DNA of 64,000 bases from Tribonema minus (GCA_017506865.1 JAFCMP010000224.1:1053654-1117653); one strand, 5' to 3'. Counted from the stretch's first letter, positions 11,806 to 23,330 are shown. Numbers and translations are program-made. Notes: a model not told the origin generated them from the sequence alone.

Positions 11806-13158
11806 AGTTCAACTGTGCCTTCCCTGGATGTCCCAGTAGACTGCTCTGAAATATGAGAATCTCAGAGCCTATGAACCTTGCCTAGGGATAGTGCACTTTC
11901 AGGCCTTACACAACATGGTCAACAGCAACGTTGCCAGACCAATTCACACTCTTTAGTAGCACTTTCGGGGCACTCTCGGAGGTCCCTGGAGAAGGGGCGG
12001 AGCTCGCCTGGGAGGGACTGTAGAGACACTGTGTAAGGCATAAACAAAGCACACCAGCTTTAACCAGGGTTCAAAGGCGCTAAGGCGCGGAATACCCTCA
12101 TCTACTACTGGCGGCGACTGGCACCTGCACAATGACCGGCATTTGCCTGAGCCTGACTTCGTTGAGCATACTGCAGCCCTGCGAGTGCCACCAACAATGC
12201 GCGCATAATAGAGCATGTGTTTCTTGTGCTTGTGCTCATATACATGCTACGTGTGCGTTTGTTTGTGTTCTGGCATATGAGCCCTTGTGCTACTTGTGTG
12301 CTGTGAGAATGCCTTGCCTGCTTGAGAGCAGTGCGTCAGCCAGCGTCAACTGAGGCATGCACCTGAGGCTCTTAAATCTGATGTGCTGCTCACTTCTCAA
12401 ACATGAGGTCAACCACCTGAGGGAGCTATAATGCGTTGGGCTCATGTAGGGTTTCGTTGGGCTAATGTACGTAGGGTTTTGTTGGTTTCGTGGGGCTCAT
12501 GCAGGGTTTTGTAGGGCTCATGCAGGGTTTGTGGGGTTTGTGGACTCATGCAGGGTTTCGTTGGACTCATGCAGGGTTTCGTTGGACTCATGTAGGGTTT
12601 CGTGGGGCTCATGCAGGGTTTTCTGGGCTCATGCAGGGTTTCGTGGGGCTCATGCAGGGTTTCATTGAGCTCATGCAGGGTGTCGTTGGGCTGGAGATGA
12701 GGTTCGTATAACTTTAGTCTCGGTAGTCTCAAGGCATTTCGTGTGAAGTTTCTACCGTTCACTCTAGCATATGTACTTCAATTCTGAAAAAAGCAAATGC
12801 ATGCAAAGTGCAAGTGCGCCACACTGCTCCATGCGTGCTGAGTGGTGATGGTGTTCAGCACCACTTTATCATGGACAATCAATTGACCCCTCCCTCTGAG
12901 GCGAGGTCAGCCGGTAAAGACATGGAAGTAAGAGTATGTTGTCTAAGGCATTACGGCGCACTTTGTCTGGGCTAGGTTCAAGGGCTCTAAGGTTCTCATA
13001 CTTCACATGAGCCTAGTCTAGTCTAGTCCTGACTTGGTTGACCATGTTGTGTAAGGCCTGAAAGTGCACTATCCCTAGGCAAGGTTCATAGGCTCTGAGA
13101 TTCTCATATTTCAGAGCAGTCTACTGGGACCACATTCAGGGAAGGCACAGTTGAACTT
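11806..13158. mobile_element. Unit bounded by ~120-bp inverted repeats, copy 1
   Basis: 11806-11923 and 13037-13158 are near-perfect inverted repeats of about 120 bp. They include GGCACAGTTGAACT at the outer ends and TTGACCATGTTGTGTAAGGC at the inner ends. The 1.1-kb interior has no convincing coding region; an 87-aa minus ORF there is identical in copy 2 simply because the DNA is duplicated. The structure resembles a non-autonomous DNA transposon or foldback element. No target-site duplication was identified. Confidence 0.6.
12445..12705. repeat. ~24-bp minisatellite, copy 1
   Basis: About ten units of the type CTCATGCAGGGTTTCGTTGGG with variants. The related array at 15147-15405 has a different order of variants, so the arrays changed after the 2.06-kb duplication. 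Confidence 0.9.
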
Positions 13159-13439
13159 AATACAACAAAGTTGAATATTTACGCCTTACAGAAAATGGGA
13201 GAGCGTCGTACACTTCACACTTGCTTGACTATATGGTGTGAGGCCAGAAAGCGTACAGTCCCTAGGCAAGGTTCAAAGGTGCTTCATGCCCTACTCTACA
13301 GTCCCTCAGTAAGTGATGCGATGCACAAGCAACGGCTGCGAGAGGGCGCAGGCCCGAAACTGTTCTGCAGAGCTCTCGGGGCTACCCGCCCTCCACAGTC
13401 ATTCACCACTGTTGAAGTTGAATATAACCCACTTGAAGT

Positions 13440-13840
13440 TTGATGAATATAAGTTACAGAAATTGGGAGAGCGTCGTACGCTGCGCGTTTTGCTTTCGCG
13501 CTATAGAAACTATTTCAGATCAAAAGATTCGGGGATGAGCACAGTTGAAGTTGAATATAATCCAGGTGAAGTTGGGCTAATATAAACTACAGAAATTGGG
13601 AGAGCGTCGTACGCTGCGCGTTTTGCTTTCGCGCTATAGAAACTATTTCAGATCAAAAGATTCGTGGGCAGCACAGTTGAAGTTGAATATAATCCAGGTG
13701 AAGTTGGGCTAATATAAACTACAGAAATTGGGAGAGCGTCGTACGCTGCGCGTTTCGCTTTTGCGCTATAGAATCTATTTCAGATCAAAAGATTCGTGGG
13801 CAGCACAGTTGAACTTAATATACTCACACCTGAAATTGAA
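13440..13840 (+). repeat. Short-form (132-bp) satellite, about 3 units
   Basis: Units start at ACAGTTGAAGTTGAATATAA near 13541, 13673 and 13805, and contain GGGAGAGCGTCGTACGCTGC and CGCTATAGAAACTATTTC. This is the core module of the ~510-bp satellite at 44.8-53.6 kb without the CCTAGGC-rich subrepeats. Confidence 0.85.
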
Positions 13841-14355
13841 TATTCGCAGCCAGCACCTATGGAGCAAGTGGTATGGCAAATCAAGGCGTATGTGGGGGGA
13901 AGGGGTTTCAGTACTAGCAAAGCATCAGATATCAGTTGGAGAGATGACTTCTTCGCGCACTATGAAGGGAAGCTCGTGATGTGCATGGGCGTAGAATCAC
14001 ACCTCACGAAGGATGGGTGTGCGTCGAAGCAACTCTGTATGACGGTTTATAGGTGGTTGCAACTCCTGCACTGTGCAGCAGAAGCAGATGCACAACGCCA
14101 TATAGAAAACAGAGCGCCTTCACAATCAGCGCTTCCGACTTGCACTTGTGCGATAGCTATAGCAAAGAGAAGAGCTTGCAGAGACTGGTGGACAAGATGC
14201 TCATCATCATCGACGACATGACACGAGATATGGTAGGACATGTGATAGGCCTGCACAACCTGCAATACTGGGGAGCAGGAGAGGCACTCGATTTGGTGTT
14301 TCAGCGATGGTCCATACCTCGTGACATGGCCTTGTACACAATGTCGTTTTTGTAG
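13796..14355 (+). pseudogene. Unknown protein remnant with one frameshift
   Basis: An ORF from about 13858 (MEQVVWQIKAYVGGRG) runs in one frame to about 14110. It appears to continue in another frame (FTISASDLHLCDSYSKEKSL) to the TAG at 14353, ending SIPRDMALYTMSFL. The last ~44 codons fall inside the duplicated block, so the same C-terminus appears at 11518-11649 behind unrelated sequence. Composition is ordinary globular protein; no family was recognised. Confidence 0.3.
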
Positions 14356-16290
14356 GTACCTGTTCGTCGCAGTTGTCCGTCGCAGTTGTCCATAGTCAGC
14401 TCCTCAGTGACTCTGCCTGATGGACGGACGCCCGTATAGCGCAGTGCCCGCACACCTGATCGCATGTGGACAGAACAATCGTAGCACAGAGCAACGCGAC
14501 GACTTATATTTAGTTCAACTGTGCCTTCCCTGGATGTCCCAGTAGACTGCTCTGAAATATGAGAATCTCAGAGCCTATGAACCTTGCCTAGGGATAGTGC
14601 ACTTTCAGGCCTTACACAACATGGTCAACAGCAACGTTGCCAGACCAATTCACACTCTTTAGTAGCACTTTCGGGGCACTCTCGGAGGTCCCTGGAGAAG
14701 GGGCGGAGCTCGCCTGGGAGGGACTGTAGAGACACTGTGTAAGGCATAAACAAAGCACACCAGCTTTAACCAGGGTTCAAAGGCGCTAAGGCGCGGAATA
14801 CCCTCATCTACTACTGGCGGCGACTGGCACCTGCACAATGACCGGCATTTGCCTGAGCCTGACTTCGTTGAGCATACTGCAGCCCTGCGAGTGCCACCAA
14901 CAATGCGCGCATAATAGAGCATGTGTTTCTTGTGCTTGTGCTCATATACATGCTACGTGTGCGTTTGTTTGTGTTCTGGCATATGAGCCCTTGTGCTACT
15001 TGTGTGCTGTGAGAATGCCTTGCCTGCTTGAGAGCAGTGCGTCAGCCAGCGTCAACTGAGGCATGCACCTGAGGCTCTTAAATCTGATGTGCTGCTCACT
15101 TCTCAAACATGAGGTCAACCACCTGAGGGAGCTATAATGCGTTGGGCTCATGTAGGGTTTCGTTAGGCTAATGTACGTAGGGTTTCGTTGGGCTAATGTA
15201 CGTAGGGTTTTGTTGGTTTCGTGGGGCTCATGCAGGGTTTTGTAGGGCTCATGCAGGGTTTGTGGGGTTTGTGGACTCATGCAGGGTTTCGTTGGACTCA
15301 TGCAGGGTTTCGTTGGACTCATGTAGGGTTTCGCGGGGCTCATGCAGGGTTTCGTTGGACTCATGCAGGGTTTGCTGGGCTCATGCAGGGTGTCGTTGGG
15401 CTGGAGATGAGGTTCGTATAACTTTAGTCTCGGTAGTCTCAAGGCATTTTGTGTGAAGTCTCTACCGTTCACTGTAGCATATGTACTTCAGTTCTAAAAA
15501 CAGCAAATGCATGCAAAGTGCAAGCGCGCCACGCTGCTCCATGCGTGCTCAGCAGTGATGGTGTTCAGCACCACTTTATCATGGACAATCAATTGACCCC
15601 TCCCTCTGAGGCGACATCAGCCGGTACAGACATGGAAGTAAGAGTATGGTGTCTAAGGAATTACGGCGCACTTGTCTAGGCTAGGTTCGAGGGCGCTGAG
15701 GTTCTCATACTTCACATGAGCCTAGCCTAGTCTAGTCCTGACTTGGTTGACCATGTTGTGTAAGGCCTGAAAGTGCACTATCCCTAGGCAAGGTTCATAG
15801 GCTCTGAGGTTCTCATATTTCAGAGCAGTCTACTGGGACCACATTCAGGGAAGGCACAGTTGAACTTAATACAACAAAGTTGAATATTTACGCCTTACAG
15901 AAAATGGGAGAGCGTCGTACACTTCACACTTGCTTGACTATATGGTGTGAGGCCAGAAAGCGCACAGTCCCTAGGCAAGGTTCAAAAGGTGCTTCATGCC
16001 CTACTCTACAGTCCCTCAGTAAGTGATGCGATGCACAAGCAACGGCTGCGAGAGGGCGCAGGCCCGAAACTGTTCTGCAGAGCTCTGGGGGCTACCCGCC
16101 CTCCACAGTCATTCACCACTGTTGAAGTTGAATATAATCTACTTGAAGTTTGATGAATATAAGTTACAGAAATCAGGAGAGCGTCTTACGCTGCGCGTTT
16201 TGCTTTCGCGCTATAGAAAGTATTTCAGATCAAAAGATTCGGGGATGAGCACAGTTGAAGTTGAATATAATCCAGGTGATGTTTGACGAA
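14224..16290. repeat. 2.06-kb direct duplication, copy 2
   Basis: Second copy of 11518-13580, separated from it by about 0.65 kb of short-form satellite and a unique ORF remnant. It contains its own inverted-repeat pair (about 14512-14629 and 15746-15867) and minisatellite (15147-15405). Confidence 0.9.
14512..15867. mobile_element. Unit bounded by ~120-bp inverted repeats, copy 2
   Basis: Same organisation as 11806-13158. It moved with the surrounding duplication rather than by independent transposition, since flanking sequence is shared well beyond both inverted repeats. Confidence 0.6.
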
Positions 16291-17240
16291 TATAAGTTAC
16301 AGAAATCAGGAGAGCGTCGTACGCTGCACGTTTTGCTTTCGCGCTATAGAAACTGTTTCAGCACGCATAAGGCAATAGTTGAAACCAAGGCAGCTTGCCA
16401 GGTGCCTAGGCGCCTAGCCAGGCACAGGACGGCTGTTGCGCCTGCCGTTCATGTACGATGTTGTGGAGTCTTCATGAGCAGCTTGATGAGCACCTTAGTA
16501 GCCTGTGTAAGGCGAGTTCAGTGCTGCAACGACCTTGCTTCAAACCGGCTGCCTAGGCGCTGTGCTCTTTGCTGGGCTCCTCGAACAGCTCCTCTAAATT
16601 GAGATTCGAGAAAGCAGAGTTGAAGTTCAATATAATTGAGACTTGAAGTTGAATATAATTGGCAATTACAGACAGAAATCAGGAGAGCGTCGTACACGCG
16701 CCTTTTGCTGGCACGCATAAGGCAATAGTTGAAGGCAAGGCAGCTTGCCAGCTGCTGCCTAGGCGCCTAGCCAGGCACAGAAGCGCTGTCGCTGCTGCCG
16801 TTCATGTACGATGTTGTAGAGTCTTCATGAGCAGCTTGATGAGCACCTTGGTGGCCTGTGTAAAGAGAGTGCAGTGCTGCAACGTGCTTGCTTCACACCA
16901 GCTGCCTAGGCACTGTGCTCTTTGCTGGGCACCTCGAACAGCTCCTCTAAATTGAGATCCGAGAATGGCAGAGTTGAACTTCGACATAATTGAGACTTGA
17001 GGTTGAATATAGTTGGCAATGACAGGAATCAGGAGAGCGTCGTACACGCGCCTTTTGCTCGCACGCATAAGGCAACACTTAGAGCCAAGCCAGCTTGCCA
17101 GCTAGCGCCTAGCTAGGCACAGGAGGGCTGTCGCTCCTGCCGTTTGGGTACGATATTGTAGAGTCTTCATGAGCAGCTTGATAGCCTGTGTACAGAGAGT
17201 ACAGTGCTGCAATGTCCTTGCTTCACACCAGCTGCCTAGG
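16290..17240 (+). repeat. Satellite-related units, intermediate form
   Basis: About three diverged units of 320-370 bp containing AGGAGAGCGTCGTACACGCGCC, GCACGCATAAGGCAA, GCCTAGGCGCCTAGCCAGGC and a GAGCAGCTTGATGAGC block. They combine the 132-bp core with CCTAGGC-type subrepeats, intermediate between the short form at 13.5 kb and the long form at 44.8-53.6 kb. Confidence 0.75.
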
Positions 17241-17697
17241 CGCTGTGCTGGTGCACCTTCAGCTGCTGAGGCGCAGAAAATGGACCAGCAATCTCACCGC
17301 TGCCCGTTGCCCGCCCTCAGTGCCACTGCTGCCGCTGCCCTAGTTAAGGAGCTGTCCCAGAATCCCCCCAGCAGCTGATGCACCTCCGGCGCCGGCTGCT
17401 GCCTTCTCCTCTCTCCCTCTCCCTGTACGCACACAGTGCCGTGGCCCACAGAGTCGTTGCACACAGCCTGGTGCAGGCTCTTTCCCTGCCCCTGCCTAGG
17501 CCCTCAGTTACACGTTTGCTGTACCTTCTGAATGTTGAAGCTATAAATTGCTGCTGCTGCTGCTGCCTGCCTGCCAGTGTGCTGCTTGCCTGGTGCCGCC
17601 GATTATGTCAAATGTTGAGCTTGAGCAGAACCGTTCTCGGTCAAGTTGAAGATGTTGGGCCCGCCCGTCTGCTCTGCTGCTTAGGCAGACAGGCAGC

Positions 17698-19736
17698 ATG
17701 GACAGTAGAGCTAGAGGCAAGGCGTATAGGCTGCAGTATGACGCCACTTGCAACCCGGCCGAGGCTCAGCAACTAGTGCAGCAGGCGGTATAAAGCATCG
17801 ACACCACGCTAACAGTGGTGGCGATGTGGCAGTGGCGTGTCTTTGTGAAGCTGAGGACCAGCTCAGCCTTGCGAAGCACGCACAGGATGTGCAGGGGGCT
17901 CTCAGTACCAAGCACATCACCATATTGATCCCACCATTCACAGCAAATTCGATCCCAAAATCGTCATCTTCGCGAGCGCACCAGCCGTTTCTGCACGAGC
18001 AACCACGGTGACCTCCTGTGTGGCACCGCCCTCTACACCCACGCCGTCTGTCGTCAAAGCCGTGGAAGACGGCACCCTGCTCGACTATGTGGAATGGCAC
18101 CAGCGCGTGCAGTGAGACGGATATGTCGTCTTGGGGCGAATTGTGGGTGGCGATGTGCAAAGAGCGGAGTTTTGTAACGACACGACAGGAGAGGTAAGCG
18201 CAACTGGGCACTGTGCCTGTTACTGGCGTGACCGCTTTTACGTGCTCGTCAAGCAAATCGGCACTGTGCCTGTTGCTGGCGCGGCCGCTTTCACGTGCTC
18301 TTCACATCGTTCGGCACTGCGCCTGTTGCCGGCGCAACCGCTTTCACGTGCTCTTCAAGTCAATTGCCACTGCCCCTGTTGCTGGCGCGACCGCTGTCAC
18401 GTGCTCCTCAAATCTAGCCCCTCATCCGCAATTGCGAATGTGCCCTCCTCAGGTCTTGTACGCAGGCGATGCTGTCCCCAGCACTGTCAAACTTCGCGAG
18501 GATGGGTGGTGCAACCTGAGCGACCTTTGTGACCACCGCGACTCGCTGCACAATCCCATCTGGCTTGAGTTCAACAACGTGGGCCTGTGCCAGCGCCTGC
18601 GAAGCCCCATTGCTGTGGCCCTGCCCACCGTCGTGGCAGCGGCGGCGATCGTCATGGAGGAGCGCCAGCGGCCACGAGCGCCGCCCTTCGTCCTCTTCAA
18701 GACTCACAACAAGCCCTTCTTTGACACGTTGACTTCATTTCTTGACGACCTCGGCGAGGTGCTGAGCAGTGTGCACGTGCCTTGCTTCGACATGCGCACC
18801 ACACCACGGCACTTGGTCTATAAAAAGCAGATCCACAACGTCGGCCCGCGCGACTATGCGGTGTAGACATCCAATGGATTGCGCACTCTGTGGCTGTTAG
18901 CCACTGATTTTTTCTTGCCCTCCAACACGTTCAGCCTCAGCATATCCTCAACGATAAGCTCGTGAGCCAGCTCTCCCAACGCGCAGTTGCGCGGCGTGCC
19001 AGTCCGCGAACGCCGACGGTATTGCGCGCTATTGCGGAGTATCTGGTGCACATCGTGCCAGGTGCGCCGATGCAAGCATGGCAAGCGCTGCAGCAGCTGC
19101 AGCAAGCCGACGGGGTCGCACCGGCCAGCACGTGTCTGGAGGCGATCATGCAGGGCTTGGCTCTGCAGGACGCAGCGACTGCAGCAGCGGGTGGAGCAGC
19201 AGCAGCTCCGGCATCGCAGCGTGGACGCGACATACTTGCAGCACCGTGCGCAGTGCGAGCGCCAGCATACGGAGCTGCAGGGGTTGGTGGCGGAGATGCG
19301 GCGGGCGATAGCGGCAGAGAGGTGCTCTTTGAGCGAGCTGCAGCGGGACAAGGAGGCAGCTGTCAGCAGGCGCCACTCGGTGGTGCAAGACTTGGTGAGT
19401 GCAGAGAGCAGCTGGGTACAAAGTTTGAGTCCTTGTGCGAGGAGGTCGAAACCTTGAAGCACAGCGTGCAAGAGGAGGTGTGAGAGCTCACGGACCGCGT
19501 GAGCGCGCAAGATGAGAGGGTAAAGGCGTTGCGGCAGTTGCCTAGAAACTTGCAGCAGATACACTGTGTGTGTCAGAAGCTTGAGCGCCAGCAGATTTTT
19601 TCAAAGGCGCGCAGGCGTGTTGCCTCGTGCTGGTAGTAGAAAAGTAACCTCGAGGTATCCATTGACAAACTCCTTGTTAAGCTGCAAGCCCATGCGCGAG
19701 AGATTGGATACAATGTGGTTTTCAACAAGTTGTGAC
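17698..19736 (+). pseudogene. Broken paralogue of the 54.0-56.3 kb coiled-coil gene
   Basis: Colinear with 54056-56276 from the first ATG (MDSRARGKAYRLQYD) through an intron (donor GTAAGC at about 18194, acceptor CCTCAG near 18453) to the coiled-coil C-terminus. It carries several lesions. There is a TAA early in exon 1 plus frame changes. TGG reads TGA in the segment equivalent to VQWEGYVV (about 18114) and again in the segment equivalent to KVWELTD (about 19481). A TAG follows DYAV near 18864. Similarity continues upstream to about 17220, where the paralogue is preceded by the same satellite family. Almost certainly non-functional. Confidence 0.75.
18206..18412. repeat. 53-bp tandem repeat within the intron, 4 units
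   Basis: GGCACTGTGCCTGTTGCTGG-type units begin near 18207, 18260, 18313 and 18366. The intron of the 54.6-kb paralogue lacks the array, so it expanded in this copy or was lost in the other. Confidence 0.85.
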
Positions 19737-19739
19737 TGC

Positions 19740-21700
19740 ACAGACAGTTCTGATCACAACTTTGAAGTTTATCCATGCAAAATATCGTGCATCGCGCGTA
19801 TCCCCATCTGCAAACATGCATCGTGTGTGTTGTTGCATCTGTGCATGTTTCGGTACTTCTGAGGGCCGCCTACCGGCTTTGGCAGGCAAGCAGGCTTCGC
19901 ACTCTGCATTTAATGCAGAGATTGCTGAAAACCTGCTCTGAGCAGCTGCTCGCCAGGGTAAGGCAGGTTTCATATGCAAGTGCAGGCCTTGCGTGCACAT
20001 GTAACCTTTGGTTGAACATACATCCCGCCGCCGAAACTGCCGCTGTTGTTTTTGCAATCGGAACTGCTGCTGTTGCGTCGGCCAGTTCCCTCAACACTAC
20101 AACCTTGCCTGCATCTCGTCAACAACCTGCTGTTGGTGCTGTGTACCCGCATGCCTTCTCGGCGTCAGAAGGTCTCTTAGTGTTCCACAAGAAATTTTGT
20201 CCTCAAACCTCATCGCGCACAAACATACATAACTCGTACATAACTCAAAACCAACCCCTGTGAGTAGGAGGCATGTGCCCGGCACGCGCTAGCTAACGCT
20301 CGTATGCGCACGAGACACCCGCCAATAACATTTTTCTCCTTGTTGGTCCCTCCGGCCGCTCTCAGTGATCTCAGCTGCTCTCAAGCTGCATCCTGGGCCT
20401 CAACAATGTGAAACGACGCATCAAACAGCACTATCACTGGCTATTCAATGCCAGGTATTCTTTCAGGCGTGAAGGATATTGCAGTAGTGTGCTGCCTCTG
20501 CTTATTAGTGCTATTGCTAAGCCTGCTAGGTTGAGTGTACTTGCAGGTGCTTGCAGGTTGCCAGTGCGCGGGGTCCGGGCACGTGTCGGTTGCGAGTGCT
20601 TGCGAGTTGAATTGACGTAAGGGTGCAGATTGGTGTGAGGGCGCAGATGCTTTTGGGTTGTTGCATGTTGTGGCTTGGCTACTTTCATTATTGCGAGGTT
20701 CAGGTTCTGTGAACTCGGGGACTTCTCACTTGGGGGAGAGCATCCCGATGATGTGAAGAAGACCCCTCACATGTCATCCCAGACTAGCACACACAGCACT
20801 GCGAGGCAGCGGCTACACCTGAGGAAGTGCGTGCCGAGGTAGAGAAGGGTGAGAGAAACTTACAGAAGGCGGCACCATCAGGAAAGCTTGCCAGAGCAAG
20901 TTTGGCTGGGGGGATAGGTTTGGCGCAACAGTCACCATGAGTGAGAGCGTGTCTAATTCTGTGCACAGCTGCCGCAAGCGGATCCTCGACGATGACAGTC
21001 TGCAGCAGATCCTCAACTGGTACGGCCGAGGCGAACAGAGCAATGCTTTAGCAAGTACTGCAGATGTCTTGCATTGCTGATGGGGGCAGCCGTGGTTAGC
21101 GCCTGCTTGCCCACCAACATCATTGACATACAACATCTTTTTGAAGCAGCACGCCAACTAGCTCCCTAAGACTAACTTTTGATGCTATATCATATACCAC
21201 CTTGCCGCCGTAGGAAGAGCATCACAAGCAGTATCCTGGACTCATAGGTCATGGCGCTGCCTGCAATGATGACTTCATCTGTTTGAATAAAACTTCAGCC
21301 TGCCTAGTGAAAACATGTTTTCTGGATGATTTGTATCAAAATGCCAGAATGAGTATTTATACTGTTCATTTAAAGTAGTGTCGCATTATGTATAGCTGTT
21401 TGCAGTGGTTGCGCTGGGCAATTCCTGATAATATTGAAGTATAACAACTGGTAGTAGTATACTGTAGTAAGACTGACTTGCTTCTTAACAAGATCCGCCA
21501 TTGCCATAGACCTGATAAGGGTGGAGGTTTGCTGCAGCCAAACGATTGGATGAAATAACTTCAACAACATGTCATTGCGTACACAACGGCGTGTGCCAAC
21601 ATCGCCGCTTCGGATCCGCACCGCGATGCAGTCGGAATTGAAGCATGAACTTGTGCTTGTAAAGTGCAGTGCTTATAACTGCACAGGCGCAGACCTTGTG
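19740..21700. other. No recognisable gene
   Basis: Short blocks near 19740-19860 still resemble 56280-56530, the 3' flank of the paralogous gene. The remainder has only unsupported short ORFs. Confidence 0.5.
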
Positions 21701-21769
21701 CCATGGTGATCGGCAACAGCTGTTATACAAATATATTGCCACCAGTGTATCCAGTTCTCCTGAAAGGCC

Positions 21770-22915
21770 ATGTTCAGCATCATGACCACTAGGAGGCAGC
21801 CAGCTCTGGATTTAACTCTTAGAGGTGCGGCATCATACCCAAGAAGTCACAAGCGCCGTTTCAGGCAAGCGGACATCGGTACACAGCTTTGCCCCGGCGT
21901 TTTGCCCAAGGTACCTGACCTGTATAGGTGCGCATGGGCTTCGCCAGCGTGTGCAAATGAAAAGTTCACCTCCAGCCGATTGAACAACTTTTGCGGGCAT
22001 GTTGCACATGCAGGAAGTGTATCTCAACATCTCAACTTGCCTCTGCTGCAGGCGTGCATAGCTTTCACGGCAGCACAAGCTCTAAGAGTGCGCAAGCACG
22101 CATTGGAGCTTGAAGCACCAAGATACTTCCAAGAAACTAAGCACAAGGCGATGGCAGCCGCTGGTGCTGCTGCTGCTGCTGCCGCGAGAACTACGTCAGA
22201 TGCTGAGCCAACTGCACCCGGACCAGCAGCAATAGCAGCAGCTGTAGTACCTGCGTCTATTGTGCTTACAGAATCAGCATCAGGTGCCGCTGTGATGCCA
22301 GTGCTCCCTTCAAGTGTAAAGGTACGTACCTCACCACAGCCCTCGCATGTACAGTATGTAACCACTACCATGCTGCAGGTTGTGCATTCCCCCCACCCCA
22401 AGGCTTTCGAACTTGCATGTGCCCTAGCTTTTATGTCAGGCAGGAGCTTAGCAGAACTGCTGGGCACAGGAGCTTTTACTTTGTGCAACTCTCATGAAAC
22501 ATATCGTCACTGTATATTGCTTCAGTCTATTGAAATACCCCTCCTCTGTGATCCCAACACCTTTCTGGCAGGGTTGCAGATGCTGAGGCACATGAAACCA
22601 GCAGCATCAGCCATGACAGACCGCCAGATAAACCGCAGCCATAGCAAAAGCGCCAATGCAGCAGTCAAGATGCTTGTGGGTACGTTTCATGTTTTCAGTG
22701 ATTTGAGAGCGCTGTTTGCAGCACTGACGTACAATCTGTATTGCAGAAGGAGCGCACTACAGAGTACAGCACAGGGACCGCCACAGAGCACTATGCCACA
22801 ACAGCTAAAGGCATGGTTGCTCAAATGCATGCCTAGAGCATGCATTGCCAGCCGCTCTGCGTTTTTGGACAAAGTAGAGCAGTATCGTGTGCTTCAGCAG
22901 CACACAGGAAAGTAA
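21770..22915 (+). CDS. Tyrosine-recombinase/telomere-resolvase-like protein with degenerate catalytic residues
   Basis: A 381-aa ORF with a low-complexity Ala/Thr/Pro linker (residues about 125-190) and a C-terminal region with the order seen in telomere resolvases and related tyrosine recombinases. This runs: helix ALAFMSGRSLAEL (box I Arg present), a strand followed by IEIPLLCDPNTFLAGLQMLR, then FSDLRALFAAL at the usual H-x-x-R position, then WLLKCMP and a final Tyr region. The HxxR His is Ser, and the hairpin Lys and second His are not evident, so activity is doubtful. It converges on the gene at 23331-25343, whose protein has a similar box I. The first ~75 residues may be unspliced sequence. 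It could also be a Crypton- or virus-type recombinase. Confidence 0.42.
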   Translation: MFSIMTTRRQPALDLTLRGAASYPRSHKRRFRQADIGTQLCPGVLPKVPDLYRCAWASPACANEKFTSSRLNNFCGHVAHAGSVSQHLNLPLLQACIAFTAAQALRVRKHALELEAPRYFQETKHKAMAAAGAAAAAAARTTSDAEPTAPGPAAIAAAVVPASIVLTESASGAAVMPVLPSSVKVRTSPQPSHVQYVTTTMLQVVHSPHPKAFELACALAFMSGRSLAELLGTGAFTLCNSHETYRHCILLQSIEIPLLCDPNTFLAGLQMLRHMKPAASAMTDRQINRSHSKSANAAVKMLVGTFHVFSDLRALFAALTYNLYCRRSALQSTAQGPPQSTMPQQLKAWLLKCMPRACIASRSAFLDKVEQYRVLQQHTGK

Positions 22916-22924
22916 CACACTCGT

Positions 22925-23053
22925 GAAGAGCGTTAGGTAGATGGGCACCAATATTATGAAACAGAAGGCTAATCATGCCAACTCAGTAAGTAGAGAATGA
23001 GGCAGACGGGCACCAACAGAAGGAAACAAACGGCTGATGATGACAACTCAGTA
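22925..23053. repeat. ~63-bp imperfect tandem duplication
   Basis: Two diverged units share GGGCACCAA, GAAACA-A-GGCT-AT-ATG and CAACTCAGTA. They lie between the two convergent recombinase-like genes. Confidence 0.75.
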
Positions 23054-23330
23054 TGTACATGGTGCTGTTGGCAATGTGCCCCCGTGCCAACGAATTGTCA
23101 GCCTCCGACTGCCTGATGCACCTAGAGTTTACAATTGTGGTAGTTCGTTTGATACTACATCAATAGGTGCACATGATCGCATTGTGCCTTTTCAACGAAG
23201 AATCTGTCAATGGTTCGATGCCTTATTGAGTCCGTTGGTGGCGTCAGCAAGGGATGCAGCATCACTGGCAGTGGCAGCGGCGTTAGCAAGATGTGAGCAG
23301 CATATATCAGTGGTGTATATTGAAAGCACT

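Larger units (their letters stand above)
11518..13580. repeat. 2.06-kb direct duplication, copy 1
   Basis: Near-identical to 14224-16290 with an offset of 2706-2710 bp. It begins at the shared GAGATATGGTAGGACATG and runs into the short-form satellite. It holds the end of an ORF (VIGLHNLQYWGAGEAL), a unit bounded by inverted repeats, and a minisatellite. The copies differ mainly in minisatellite length and scattered substitutions. Confidence 0.9.

Noticed and set aside
11953-12216. 87-aa minus ORF identical at 14659-14922 taken as a conserved gene
   Set aside because: Identity is explained by the recent DNA duplication; no motif or regulatory context supports coding.
12445-12705. Telomere-like array because of the AGGGTTT core
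   Set aside because: The unit is ~24 bp with CTCATGC spacers; it is a minisatellite, not a plant/algal telomere repeat.
17698-19736. TGA reassigned to Trp, because TGG reads TGA twice in this paralogue
   Set aside because: The same gene also has TAA and TAG lesions, and the paralogue at 54 kb uses TGA as its terminal stop; plain pseudogene decay is simpler.
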